From the NCBI RefSeq assembly GCF_011046485.1, contig NZ_CP049256.1, forward strand, positions 1,860,001 through 1,924,000: 64,000 bases of DNA. The letters run 5' to 3'. The translations under genes and the position numbers were made by a program. Shown here in pieces: positions 24,605 through 33,509 of this stretch (within the stretch, counting starts at the first letter, position 1; every line of letters begins with the position of its first letter). The notes under the pieces were generated by a model. The model saw only the letters and a list, made by a program, of their open reading frames with translations. It did not search any database and was not told where the DNA came from. The stretch is from Microbacterium sp. 4R-513. Its GTDB lineage: Bacteria > Actinomycetota > Actinomycetes > Actinomycetales > Microbacteriaceae.

Positions 24605-25849
24605 ATGCAGACGCACGACGTGTTCGTGATCGGCGCCGGGCTTGCGGGCCTTCGATGCGCCGTGGAACTGGCGGCGCGTGGCCGTGAGGTGGTGGTGCTG
24701 GAGGCCGCCGATCGTGTCGGCGGACGCCAGCGCACCGATCGGGTGGACGACTTCACACTGGACCGCGGGTTCCACGTCCTCAACACCGCCTATCCGGCCG
24801 TCCGGGCCTCGGTGGATGTCGACCGCCTCGGCGTGCGGGCGTTCCCGACCGCGGTCCGGGTGCGCCGCACCGACGGCACGATGGCGACGCTCGGGCACCC
24901 GCTGCGGCATCCGAACCTGGTCCCGGCGACGCTCGCGAGTGGTTTCGTGACCAGGCGTGACCTCGCCGGGCTCCTGCGGTGGCTGGGCCCGATCGCCCTG
25001 CGTCCCGGTGTCGCGGTGACGCGCCCGGACGGCACCATCGGTAAGGGGTGGGATGCCGCAGGCCTGACCGGACCGTTGCGCACCGAGGTGCTGTCGCCGT
25101 TCTTCTCGGGCATTCTGGCGGACGCGTCGGAATCGACGTCGAACACCTACGTGCGCCTCCTCGCCCGATCGTTCCTGCCGGCGGGTGCGGGGCTGCCCCG
25201 AGACGGCATCGGCGCGCTCCCGAGGGCCCTTGCCTCGCGCGCTCGCGCGGCGGGAGCGGATATCAGGGTCGGCCGTGCCGTGAGTCGACTGCGGCGGCGC
25301 GAGAATCGGTGGGAGGTCCGCGCGCTCGGCGAGGGACGCCTGCTCGCCCGCGACGTCGTCGTCGCGGTCGGCGCGGAGTCTCTCGACGTGCTCATGGACG
25401 TGCCGGTGCCCGCCACGCGGGGATTGCAGACGTGGTGGTTCGCGGCCGAGGAGCCCCCGGTATCCGCGATCATCACCGTCGACGGCACCCGCGAGGGTCC
25501 GATCGTCAACTCGCTCGCGATCTCGGCCACGATTCCGGAGGCGGCGCCCCGCGGTCGCCACCTCATCCAGGCGACATGTCTGTGGGCCCCGGATCGCGCG
25601 GCGCCCGAGCCCGAGGTGCGCGCCCAGCTCACGCGATTGTGGGGCCGCGCCTCGGCGTCGTGGGAGCTCCTGCGGCGCGACGACATCCCGCACGCTCTCC
25701 CCGCGCTGCCCCCGCCCATGCGGCGCCCGTCGCCCGCACGCATCGGCGACGGACTGCACATCGCCGGCGATCACCGGGAGACACCTTCTATTCAAGGGGC
25801 GCTGCTCTCGGGGATGCGGGCGGCGAGGTCCGTGCTCGAGGGCGGATGA
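24605..25849 (+). CDS. FAD-dependent amine-oxidase/phytoene-dehydrogenase-like protein
   Basis: 414 residues. The N-terminal FAD motif is VIGAGLAGLRCAVELAARG, followed by the acidic LEAADRVGGRQRT, the classic GG-x-R-T motif of the NAD(P)-binding Rossmann-like flavoproteins. The middle carries FFSGILADASES, and the end GLHIAGDHRETPSIQGALLSG is the FAD-closing motif (GD..xxxS..GA..SG). Relatives include protoporphyrinogen oxidases, phytoene desaturases and monoamine oxidases; the substrate is unknown. Transcription is probably leaderless. The stop overlaps the start of the membrane protein at 25846. Confidence 0.82.
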   Translation: MQTHDVFVIGAGLAGLRCAVELAARGREVVVLEAADRVGGRQRTDRVDDFTLDRGFHVLNTAYPAVRASVDVDRLGVRAFPTAVRVRRTDGTMATLGHPLRHPNLVPATLASGFVTRRDLAGLLRWLGPIALRPGVAVTRPDGTIGKGWDAAGLTGPLRTEVLSPFFSGILADASESTSNTYVRLLARSFLPAGAGLPRDGIGALPRALASRARAAGADIRVGRAVSRLRRRENRWEVRALGEGRLLARDVVVAVGAESLDVLMDVPVPATRGLQTWWFAAEEPPVSAIITVDGTREGPIVNSLAISATIPEAAPRGRHLIQATCLWAPDRAAPEPEVRAQLTRLWGRASASWELLRRDDIPHALPALPPPMRRPSPARIGDGLHIAGDHRETPSIQGALLSGMRAARSVLEGG

Positions 25850-26892
25850 CCGTGGGCACCGAGGCATCTGCGGAGCGGCCTGAGACCAGGAGGTCGCCGG
25901 TGGCGTGGTCGTGGATCAACGCCGCTCACGGGGTGGCGCTGAGCGCACCCGCCGTGGCGATCTCACTGGTCGACCCCGGGATCGGGCTTCCACTGGCCGT
26001 CGGTGTCGTGCCTGCGGCCGCTCTCGGTGTCCGCGGACCGAGGCGGCAGCGGAGGGTGGCGGTCGTCGTCGGCGCTGTAGCAGGGCTGAACATCGTGATC
26101 GGCTCGCTGGTGGCGCCTTTCCCGGTCGCGGCGGTGGTGACGATCTTCGCCCTCTGCGTGGCCGCGGCGGTGCTCGTCGCCGACCCGAACCGCCACCTGG
26201 CCCCCCTCATCCTCATGCTCGGGATGCCGCTGCTCGGCGTCGGGCTCTCGGAGCCGCCGGCGACCGCACTCTCAGCCGGGGCTCTCCTCCTGCTCGGTTC
26301 GATCTATGGCTGGCTGGTTTCGTTGATCTGGCCCGACCGTCCTGGGATACAACGGCCGGCGAAAGCCGCGGTGCCGCGGCGGGTGATGCTCGCCTACGGC
26401 ATACAGATCGGCATCGCCGGCGCGGCCGGCGCCGCGCTCGGTTTCGCGCTCGACGTCGATCACCCCGGGTGGGCGTGCGCTGCGGCGCTGTTGATCAGCC
26501 GACCCGACCGGGCCCTCCTCGACGCCCGCAGCATCGGCCGCATTCTGTCGGTATTCCTCGGTGCCACGGCGGCCTGTGTCGTCGCGGCGTTCCATCCGTC
26601 GAATGCGGTGTTCGCTGCGGTCGTGCTCGTGGTCATCGCCGGAGCCGCAGGCACCGCAGGAAGCCGCTGGTACGTGCTGCCATTCTTCACCACACTCCTG
26701 GTGCTGTCGATGCTCATCGGGGACGAGACCGAGTCCGCGACGCACTGGTTCCTGGAGCGCGTCGCGCTCACTCTCGCCGGGGCTGCGCTCGCGGTGCTTG
26801 CCGCGTGGGTGGTTCCGCGCGTCATGGCCGTGCCCGGGTCGACGGCGGTCGGCTCTCAGAAGTCGAACTCAGACCAGTCCTCCGGAACCTGA
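25846..26892 (+). CDS. FUSC-like (aromatic acid exporter type) membrane protein
   Basis: 348 residues with about ten hydrophobic segments in two sets. The second set begins GIQIGIAGAAGAALGFALDV and continues HPGWACAAALLISRPDRALL, the typical pattern of FUSC/aromatic acid exporter domains, where a helix pair is followed by HxxWA and a cytoplasmic R-x-x-G-R motif (RSIGRILS). The large cytoplasmic domain of longer relatives is missing. The ATGA overlap with the flavoprotein suggests a two-gene operon, perhaps exporting or tolerating its product. The last 37 bp overlap the convergent gene. Confidence 0.7.
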   Translation: MTVGTEASAERPETRRSPVAWSWINAAHGVALSAPAVAISLVDPGIGLPLAVGVVPAAALGVRGPRRQRRVAVVVGAVAGLNIVIGSLVAPFPVAAVVTIFALCVAAAVLVADPNRHLAPLILMLGMPLLGVGLSEPPATALSAGALLLLGSIYGWLVSLIWPDRPGIQRPAKAAVPRRVMLAYGIQIGIAGAAGAALGFALDVDHPGWACAAALLISRPDRALLDARSIGRILSVFLGATAACVVAAFHPSNAVFAAVVLVVIAGAAGTAGSRWYVLPFFTTLLVLSMLIGDETESATHWFLERVALTLAGAALAVLAAWVVPRVMAVPGSTAVGSQKSNSDQSSGT

Positions 26893-27203
26893 TTCTCGAG
26901 ATTCTCAGCGGCGACAAGCGGGGCGCCGTCGCTCCGGGCCCGGTCTGCTCGGGCGCGCATCTGCTCCACGAGTTCGCCGTCGATGAGGTCGTCGCCATCG
27001 GATTCTTCGGCGTCCGAGATGATCTGACTCGATGGCCCGATCACGATCTGGGAGCGCCCACGAGACCCGTCACCGTTGAGTGTGGGGAAGTCGACCGTGG
27101 CGGACCCGCCCACTTGGGCGAGCGCCTGAGCGTAGTCGAGCAGTGCCCGGGCGATCGCGGAGCCCGTCAGTACCGAGTGTCCGGCGTAGTGGATCCTGTC
27201 CAT
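26856..27203 (-). CDS. Conserved hypothetical protein, 115 aa
   Basis: It begins MDRIHYAGHSVLTGSAIARA and continues LLDYAQALAQVGGSATVDFP, GRSQIVIGPSSQIISDAEES and an acidic, helical C-terminus ending WSEFDF. Similar proteins of about this length seem common in Microbacteriaceae, but I know no function. The ribosome site is weak; the frame stays open further upstream, but that part looks noncoding. It overlaps the FUSC-like gene tail to tail. Confidence 0.6.
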   Translation of the reverse strand: MDRIHYAGHSVLTGSAIARALLDYAQALAQVGGSATVDFPTLNGDGSRGRSQIVIGPSSQIISDAEESDGDDLIDGELVEQMRARADRARSDGAPLVAAENLENQVPEDWSEFDF

Positions 27204-27474
27204 CAGGCAGGAGTGGAAGTCTGGCTCGCGCTCATCATCCAAGTAGACGCCGTCCACGCGGGAATGAGTGTGGGGGTAGCGGAACGGTCCGGAGTGTGCA
27301 CGGCAACGCTGAGGGATTCCTTCGGGTCGGGACCGGCTCTCAGCGGCCCGCCGACGGCAGGGGCGGAGACGGCCTTGCAGCCTCCTCGACGACGAGTGAT
27401 GCTGGATGCCAGACCGGTCGCGCGACTCCCGCGACACCGCGGGCGGCGTCGTCCCTCCGGTGTGAGGAACCGCT

Positions 27475-27670
27475 ATGAGCGCTGTCTATGCGTGGGACGT
27501 CTTCTCCACCCTCGACGGTTACGGCTCCTTCACCGAGGGCGCCGATTGGGGTGGCTACTGGAGCAAACAGGGCCCCGAGCTGCTCGAGCATCGCGCGAGC
27601 CTCTTCGACACCGACCAGCGGATGGTCTACGGAGCCACCCCCTTCCAGGAGGTCGCCGAGATCCTGTCGC
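27475..27670 (+). pseudogene. 5' fragment of a dihydrofolate-reductase-like (RibD C-terminal type) gene
   Basis: The first 65 codons read VYAWDVFSTLDGYGSFTEGA, DWGGYWSKQGPELLEHRASL and MVYGATPFQEVAEIL. This is the N-terminus of small dihydrofolate-reductase-family proteins of actinobacteria. The similarity ends near 27670, where the DNA passes without a gap into the PfkB kinase remnant in another frame. The rest of the reductase, about 130 residues, is gone. Confidence 0.65.
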
Positions 27671-28445
27671 GGACTCCGCGGGCGATCTGGTCGAGCGGCA
27701 GATCCGGGCGGAGGGCGTCACCGTCATCGCCGAGCGTGACCCCGACGCTCCGACGGGCCTCATGCTCAAGGAGCGGCGCACCCCGGCTCTGACGCGCGTC
27801 TCGTACCATCGCGCAGCGAGCGCCGCCTCGCGGGCGACGGTGTCCGATCTCGACGAGGATGCGATCCGCGCGGCAGCACTGCTGCACCTCACAGGCATCA
27901 CGCCCGCCCTGTCGGACTCGGCGCGGGCGCTCACCCTGCATGCCGCCCGGGTCGCGAGGGAGGCGGCCGTCCCCGTCTCCTTCGACCTCAACTATCGAAG
28001 TGCGCTGTGGTCGCGGCCGCGGGCGCGGGACTGCTTCCGCACGCTCATCCCGCTCGCGGACGTGGTGTTCGCCGGCGAGGACGAGGCTGCGCTCGCGCTC
28101 GACCGCTCGCCCGACGACGTTCCCTCCCTCGCGGAAGGTCTCGCGTCGATGGGTCCGAGCGAAGCCGTCATCAAGCGAGGTGCGAAAGGCGCGTTCGCCC
28201 GGGTCGACGGCCGCTCATTCGAGCAGGATGCCGTCCGCATCGATCCGATCGACACCGTGGGCGCGGGCGATGCCTTCGTCGCGGGATATCTCGCCGAGCG
28301 CCTCAACGGAGTGCCAGTCCCCGAGCGACTCGAGACCGCCGTCGCCGTAGCCGCCTTCGTGTGCCTGTCCGAGGCCGACTGGGAGGGATCACCACGTCGA
28401 GCGGAGCAGGCTCAGCTCACGCCCGAGGACCCCGTCGCGCGCTGA
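27671..28445 (+). pseudogene. 3' part of a PfkB-family sugar kinase (2-keto-3-deoxygluconate-kinase-like)
   Basis: From about 27671 the frame reads GDLVERQIRAEGVTVIAERD, PTGLMLKERRTP, FDLNYRSALWS, then VIKRGAKGAFA and DTVGAGDAFVAGYLAERL, where the GAGD Asp is the catalytic base. This is the C-terminal two thirds of a KDG-kinase-like PfkB protein. The first 50-70 residues with the sugar-binding lid and the start codon are missing, replaced by the reductase fragment. It is a scar of one deletion that removed the end of one gene and the start of the other. Confidence 0.7.
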
Positions 28446-28658
28446 CCGCTTCGCACGCCGAGGTGCTCGAACGGCAGCTCGGCCGCGTATCGGGCTAGGG
28501 ATGCCGGTTCTCGCGCCGGCGCTCAGAACGTCTGGATTTTCCCGTTGCTCCTGCCGGAAAGCAAGGGCAAAGGCGAAACTCATGCCGTCTGTCCACTTGA
28601 TGAAGTGGTGCAACGCGCACCCGGCAGTACCGATAGTCACAGCAAGGACTGAAGCAGT

Positions 28659-28946
28659 ATGAGCACGACCACTCAGAACACCCGCGTCTCGCGTCTCTCG
28701 ACCGAGACGAAGGCCGCCTTCAAGACCACCGAGTTCATCTCGTACGTCGTCATTCTCGTCGGGATGTTCATCGCGTCCGCTGTCGTCGACAGCAACGAGG
28801 ACGGCCAGGGCTTCGGAGCCGAGCAGGTGTGGTTCTACACCACGCTCCTCACCATTGGATACATGGTGAGCCGCGGTCTGGCCAAGTCCGGAAGCCGCGA
28901 GTTCTACGACCGCGGCGACCGAGACGACCGTAACGCTCGCTCCTGA
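28659..28946 (+). CDS. Small membrane protein, 95 aa
   Basis: Two transmembrane segments (SYVVILVGMFIASAVVD and WFYTTLLTIGYMVSRGLA) lie between a Ser/Thr-rich N-terminus and a strongly charged tail (REFYDRGDRDDRNARS). A strong terminator follows. This type of short protein is common in actinobacteria and has no assigned function. Confidence 0.7.
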   Translation: MSTTTQNTRVSRLSTETKAAFKTTEFISYVVILVGMFIASAVVDSNEDGQGFGAEQVWFYTTLLTIGYMVSRGLAKSGSREFYDRGDRDDRNARS

Positions 28947-28993
28947 CTCCGGGAGCAGGACAGGGTTCTCGACCCTGACCGTAGACAGCTCTA

Positions 28994-29024
28994 CGAAGGC
29001 CCCCTGCGATGCGGGGGGCCTTCG
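28994..29024 (+). terminator. Rho-independent terminator
   Basis: CGAAGGCCCCC pairs with GGGGGCCTTCG over an eight-base loop, the typical shape of a bacterial terminator (GAAGGCCCC...GGGGCCTTC). It lies 48 bases after the stop of the small membrane gene. Confidence 0.75.
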
Positions 29025-29094
29025 CTGTGTCAGGAGCAGTCCTCGACGGCCGAAGCGCCGAAAGGCCGCTGCACGTGTCGAGCGTTCGCCCGGT

Positions 29095-29364
29095 CTACCA
29101 GACCGTGCCGCCGCCGATCGAGATACCGCCCCACGTGAGCGCGATGAAGATCGCGGCGAAGACGACGGGACCGATGCCCTTGCCGTTGCGGGCGAGTCCC
29201 TTCAGAAGTCCGATCACGGCCAGGACCGCCGCGATGACGGAAAGGGCGCCGCCCAGGATCAGGCCGATGAACAGCGGGATCGGCATGAGCACGAGGCCGG
29301 CGAGTGCGACCCAGAAGGCGGCCCAGGCAGTCGGATTGGAACGGCGTTCGACGGAGGAGGACAT
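29095..29364 (-). CDS. DUF4190-like small membrane protein, 89 aa
   Basis: Three hydrophobic segments (AAFWVALAGLVLMPIPLFIG, LSVIAAVLAVIGLLKGLARN, GPVVFAAIFIALTWGGISIG) with short loops resemble the small two- to three-helix proteins of the DUF4190 type. The function is unknown. Confidence 0.6.
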   Translation of the reverse strand: MSSSVERRSNPTAWAAFWVALAGLVLMPIPLFIGLILGGALSVIAAVLAVIGLLKGLARNGKGIGPVVFAAIFIALTWGGISIGGGTVW

Positions 29365-29470
29365 GCCTGCATTATCTCGTGCTCGCGCACGCAGACCGGT
29401 AACGGCCGCCGTTCAGGCCCGCGGCGTCGTCAGCGCGTCGTTGACGCGCGCCGCCGACGCTCAGCGGAGT

Positions 29471-30490
29471 TCAGTCGGTCGACTCCGCAGGGACCCGGAT
29501 CGTGAGCCCACCGTGCACCGCCCATGTCCGCACGGCGGTCGCCTCGCCGAACTCGTCGCCGTCGAGCTCGATCTTCTCGGGCCGGTTGAGCACGAGGGTG
29601 AAGCGCTCGCCCTTGATGTAGTTGAGGGCGTCGACCTCTTTCGTGCGGAACTTGCGCCCGAGGCGCGTGCGGCTGAGGACGCCGTTCTCCCAGATGATCT
29701 TCGTCGCAATCTGCGCCCAGCTGAGGAATCCCTCGGGGCGGAGCAGCACGATGTCGAGCTTGCCGTCGTCGACCGAGGCCTCGGGCATGAGCAGCACGTT
29801 CGCCTGAAGCGCGCCGCAGTTGCCGATGATGACGGTGTGCGCGCGGATGGACCGCGTCGGGTGGGTGTCGAGCTTGTAGCGAAGGCGGAGCTGGTTCTTG
29901 TCGCGCAGTGCCAGCACGATCGCCTTGACGTACGCAAGCCAGCCGATCTTCGCCTTCAGCTCGTCGTCGGTGTTGGCGAGCATCTTGGCGTCGAGGCCGA
30001 GCCCCGCCATGACGAGGTACACGTGGCGGTCGACCTGCGAGTCGGCGCGACGGATCTCGATCACGCCGAGGTCGATCTGCCGGTCCTCGCCCGTGAAGGC
30101 CGAGTGGACCGAGTGCTCGAGATCGTCGAGCGTGAGCTTCAGGTTGCGCGCAAGCAGGTTCCCCGTTCCCGAGGGGAGCAGGGCGAGAGCGACGTCGTGC
30201 TCGTGCATGGCCTCGGCGACCGCGCGCACGGTCCCGTCTCCTCCGGCGACGATGATCATCGACACGTTCTCGGCGAGTGCCGCCTCGGTCGCGCCGCGTC
30301 CCGGGTCCTCGGCCGATGTCTCGAACCAGAGGGTCTCACCCCAGCCGGCGGCAGCCTGTTCCGCCTCGACGACGGTCTTGATGGCGGGGAGATCCACCTT
30401 GATCGGGTTGTAGACGACGGCTGCGACACGGGTGTCGGATGCGGGCGTCGTAGACGTGGCGGCGGCGGTGGGAGTCTGCGTGTCGGTCAT
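29471..30490 (-). CDS. Diacylglycerol-kinase-family lipid kinase
   Basis: A 339-residue DAGK-catalytic-domain protein. After a Thr/Ala-rich lead it has VYNPIKVD (the NP start motif), the nucleotide-binding IIVAGGDGTVRAVAEAM (residues 79-95), LLPSGTGNLLARNL and IDLGVIE. The C-terminal beta-sandwich includes GNCGALQANVLLMPEASVDD, the DGKLDIVLL block and ELDGDEFGEA. The enzyme phosphorylates diacylglycerol or related lipids using ATP, working at the inner face of the membrane. Confidence 0.88.
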   Translation of the reverse strand: MTDTQTPTAAATSTTPASDTRVAAVVYNPIKVDLPAIKTVVEAEQAAAGWGETLWFETSAEDPGRGATEAALAENVSMIIVAGGDGTVRAVAEAMHEHDVALALLPSGTGNLLARNLKLTLDDLEHSVHSAFTGEDRQIDLGVIEIRRADSQVDRHVYLVMAGLGLDAKMLANTDDELKAKIGWLAYVKAIVLALRDKNQLRLRYKLDTHPTRSIRAHTVIIGNCGALQANVLLMPEASVDDGKLDIVLLRPEGFLSWAQIATKIIWENGVLSRTRLGRKFRTKEVDALNYIKGERFTLVLNRPEKIELDGDEFGEATAVRTWAVHGGLTIRVPAESTD

Positions 30491-30760
30491 GATGGATCTC
30501 TGTTCTCGGCGCGGGGCACTCGCAGCGCTTCACACGCCTGCACGAGGGGTTCTCCGGAGGCTAGCCCCTGCTCGGCTGAAGGCGCCCGCCCTTGACAAAG
30601 GGCCCCGAGGAACCACTGTCGCGCCGCAGCCGGATGACCGCCCGGCTTCGCGATGGCTGGGTCGGCGTCACAGGGCTCGGTCGGCCGGCGGGTGTACCAT
30701 CAGGCCGACGGCACCAAGACCCCGCGCCCCGTCATCCATCGACAGACGGGCGGATATCCA

Positions 30761-31468
30761 GTGGGCCAGGCACTGCCGGGCGATGACCGCGACGCTTTCG
30801 TCGGAGCCATCAGACAGTTGACCGAGGCGGGGCACCCGGGCGCCGATCTCTGCGCGCCTTTCGTCGGAGCCGTCGGCGTGACAGGGGCGGCGATCTCCAC
30901 TCTCGGCGCGCCCTTCGGGAGTCAGACCGTGTGCGCGAGCAGCCCCGTTGCCGCCCGCGTGGACGAGATCCAGATCGATCTCGGCGAAGGCCCCTGCTGG
31001 GAGGCGCTGCGAACACGCCGACCGGTGCTCCAGGCCGACCTCCGAGGCCACAGCGACGAGCGGTGGCCGGCGGCGAGCGTGGCGCTTCGGCAACTTGATC
31101 TCGGCTCGCTGTACGCCTTCCCCCTCTTCGTCGGTCGACTCGGGGTCGGCTCGGTCGACCTCTATGCGGATGTCCCGCGCGAGCTCTCCGAAGAAGATGT
31201 GAAGGACGTGACCGTCCTCGCCACGATCGCCGCGCGTCAGGTGCTGAGGCGCACTCTGGACGAGCTCGGCACGGTCGATGAGGGCGTGCCGGGGGGACCG
31301 TATTCGCGACGCGAGCTGCATCAGGCGTCGGGGATGGTCGCCGCGCAGCTGGGGGTCGGCGTCGACGACGCTCTCGTCGTCCTCCGGGGCCACGCGTTCG
31401 CCTCCGACCGCAGCGTTCTCGAGGTCGCCGGTGACGTTGTGCGCCGTCGCCTGGTTTTCGAGACCTGA
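30761..31468 (+). CDS. GAF-ANTAR regulator (first of a pair)
   Basis: 235 residues from a GTG start, the same length as its neighbour. The GAF domain spans about residues 1-150 (GAAISTLG, IDLGEGPCWEALRTRRPVLQ, YAFPLFVGRLGVGSVDLY). The C-terminal helices (RRELHQASGMVAAQLGVGVD, ALVVLRGHAFASDRSVLEVA) form an ANTAR RNA-binding domain. Such proteins bind double-hairpin antitermination sites. A longer frame starts at 30653, but its extra N-terminus has no counterpart in the neighbour, and a -10-like TACCAT at 30695 lies inside it, so I prefer 30761. Confidence 0.72.
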   Translation: MGQALPGDDRDAFVGAIRQLTEAGHPGADLCAPFVGAVGVTGAAISTLGAPFGSQTVCASSPVAARVDEIQIDLGEGPCWEALRTRRPVLQADLRGHSDERWPAASVALRQLDLGSLYAFPLFVGRLGVGSVDLYADVPRELSEEDVKDVTVLATIAARQVLRRTLDELGTVDEGVPGGPYSRRELHQASGMVAAQLGVGVDDALVVLRGHAFASDRSVLEVAGDVVRRRLVFET

Positions 31469-31482
31469 CGCCGGCATGGATC

Positions 31483-31488
31483 TAGACT
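31483..31488 (+). promoter_or_regulatory. -10 box of a leaderless promoter
   Basis: TAGACT ends six bases before the ATG at 31495, the same layout as at 24593-24605. Transcription would begin at the start codon. No ribosome binding site is seen. Confidence 0.5.
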
Positions 31489-31494
31489 CCTGAC

Positions 31495-32202
31495 ATGAGG
31501 TCGCGGGAGGATCACCTGCTCCACACGGTCGCCTCGCTGGCCGACTCCCTCGTCGCGGACTTCCACGTCGTCGACCTGCTGCAGCTCCTGGTGGAGGAGT
31601 GCACCGCGCTCTTCGACGCCTCCGCCGCCGGCATCCTGCTGCAGGGCTCCACGGGAGAGCTCGAGGTGATCGCCTCCACGAACGAGCGCAGCGAGTTCAT
31701 CGGTCTGATGCAGCTCCAGTTCGGCGAGGGGCCTTGCGTCGAGGCCGTGACGAGCGGTGAGGTCGTCTCCGTCCCAGACCTGTCGCAGGTAGCCGATCGG
31801 TGGCCGGCCTTTGCCGCCGCGGCGCGTCAGTCCGGCTTCGCGTCCCTCCACGCGATCCCGATGCGACTGCGCGACGCGACGATCGGGTCGCTCAATCTGT
31901 TCCGCGACCGGGTGGGCGAACTCAACCGCCCGGATGCGATCGCGGCCCGTGCTCTCACCGACATCGCGACCATCAGCATCCTTCAGCAGCGCCTCGTCGA
32001 GGAGTCGAGCATCGCCCAGGCGCAGCTGCAGCGCGCGCTCGACAGCCGCGTCATCATCGAGCAGGCCAAAGGGTACCTCGCTCAGAGCCGCGGGCTCGAC
32101 ATGGATGCCGCGTTCCAGCGGATCCGCTCGCACGCCCGTTCGACGCAGACGCGGCTCACCGACGTCGCCGCTGCCATCGTGGCGGGCGACCTCACGCTCT
32201 GA
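31495..32202 (+). CDS. GAF-ANTAR regulator (second of a pair)
   Basis: 235 residues. The GAF domain (LLQLLVEECTALFDASAAGI, LQFGEGPCVEAVTSGEVVSV, SLHAIPMRLRDATIGSLNLF) is followed by a textbook ANTAR domain from about residue 175 (QRALDSRVIIEQAKGYLA, AFQRIRSHARSTQTRLTDVA). It probably acts as a transcription antiterminator in response to a small ligand or redox signal. It arose by tandem duplication with the gene upstream. The target hairpins are not in obvious reach. Confidence 0.85.
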   Translation: MRSREDHLLHTVASLADSLVADFHVVDLLQLLVEECTALFDASAAGILLQGSTGELEVIASTNERSEFIGLMQLQFGEGPCVEAVTSGEVVSVPDLSQVADRWPAFAAAARQSGFASLHAIPMRLRDATIGSLNLFRDRVGELNRPDAIAARALTDIATISILQQRLVEESSIAQAQLQRALDSRVIIEQAKGYLAQSRGLDMDAAFQRIRSHARSTQTRLTDVAAAIVAGDLTL

Positions 32203-32245
32203 CCGCGGCCGACCGGGAAGCGGCCGCGGTCAGCTGAGGGAGTCT

Positions 32246-33337
32246 CTAGACGGCCTGTCGCTGCTGCAGCAACGGGCACTCGAACGGATCGCGTTCACCG
32301 AGCCCGACCCGATTGATGTAGCGGACGACGATCCCATAGGACTGGAACAAACCCGTCTGCGTGTAGGTCACACCGCGCTCGCGGCAGTAGTCGGCGATCA
32401 TCCCTGAGGCCTTCCGCAGGTGCGGTCGCGGCATCGACGGGAAGAGGTGGTGCTCGATCTGGTAGTTGAGGCCACCCATCGCGGCGTCCAGCATCCGGTT
32501 CCCGCGGATGTTGCGGCTCATGAGCACCTGGCGTCGCAGGAAGTCCAGCTTGAGCTCGGCCGGGACGATCGGCATGCCCTTGTGATTGGGGGCGAACGCC
32601 ATTCCCATGTAGACGCCGAACAGCCCGAGCTGGATGCCGAGGAAGGCGAACGCGATGCCCGGCGACAGCACGAGGAAGACGAGCAGGAGGTAGCCGACGA
32701 TCCGGATCGTGAGGAATGCGATCTCCACCGGGCGCCGGCGCAGCGGCTCACGCGAGAAGACCCGTCGCACGCCCGAGGCGTGGAGAGACAGCCCCTCGAG
32801 CAGCAGGATCGGGAAGAAGAAGATGCCCTGGTGGCCCATGAGCCATCCGAGCGGTCCGGTGCGACGGCGCGCGGCCTGCTCCGGGGTGAAGGACACGACA
32901 GGCAGCTCGATGTCGGGGTCGGCGCCGATCTTGTTGGGGTTGGCGTGATGCCTCGTGTGCTTGTGCTGCCACCAGCCGTAGCTCATGCCGACGAACAGAT
33001 TGCCGATGATGAGCGAGGTCCAGTCGTTCCACCGCCCCGAGCGGAAGATCTGCCGGTGCGCGGCATCGTGGCCGAGCATCGCGATCTGCGTGAACATCAC
33101 AGCGAACGCGGCCGCCGTGGCCAGCTGCCACCAGGAGTCGCCGATCCAGATGAACAGGAACGCCATCGCGCCTACGACGACCGGGACGGCCACCAGCTTC
33201 GTCCAGTAGTACCCGTATCGGCGCCGCAGGAGGCCGCTCGCGGTGACGATCGTCGCGAGGTCGGTGAAATCGTTCGGCAACTTGGGAGTCGTCGTCCGGA
33301 CGGCGCGTGGCGAAGGTCCGGGAAGCGTGTCGGTCAC
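32246..33337 (-). CDS. Membrane fatty acid desaturase (first paralogue)
   Basis: 363 residues. The three histidine boxes of acyl-lipid desaturases are present: HDAAH (with GHDAAHRQIF), HTRHH (HKHTRHHANPN) and QIEHH near the C-terminus. They are set among about four to six membrane helices. The di-iron enzyme inserts a double bond into membrane lipids, using ferredoxin or a similar electron donor and oxygen. The GTG start at 33337 has AGGGG upstream; an in-frame ATG at 33376 is less likely. Confidence 0.88.
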   Translation of the reverse strand: MTDTLPGPSPRAVRTTTPKLPNDFTDLATIVTASGLLRRRYGYYWTKLVAVPVVVGAMAFLFIWIGDSWWQLATAAAFAVMFTQIAMLGHDAAHRQIFRSGRWNDWTSLIIGNLFVGMSYGWWQHKHTRHHANPNKIGADPDIELPVVSFTPEQAARRRTGPLGWLMGHQGIFFFPILLLEGLSLHASGVRRVFSREPLRRRPVEIAFLTIRIVGYLLLVFLVLSPGIAFAFLGIQLGLFGVYMGMAFAPNHKGMPIVPAELKLDFLRRQVLMSRNIRGNRMLDAAMGGLNYQIEHHLFPSMPRPHLRKASGMIADYCRERGVTYTQTGLFQSYGIVVRYINRVGLGERDPFECPLLQQRQAV

Positions 33338-33509
33338 GGGGAGCCCCTGTCGTCCGGTGCGCACGAGCCGATGCACTCGTGCGAAAGACGGGGTCCGGGC
33401 CTTCTGCTACGAGGCTATCCGCGCGGCTCGTGCGCCGCTACGGGCATTGACATTCGAGAACGCTCATGCATCATCTCGCCGCCCGGGCATCGCCCCGCGG
33501 GGCACGCGC

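Noticed and set aside
25905..27670. Very long open frame joining the PfkB fragment to upstream DNA
   Set aside because: It is only a lack of stop codons in a shifted frame of the FUSC-like gene and has no coding character before 27671.
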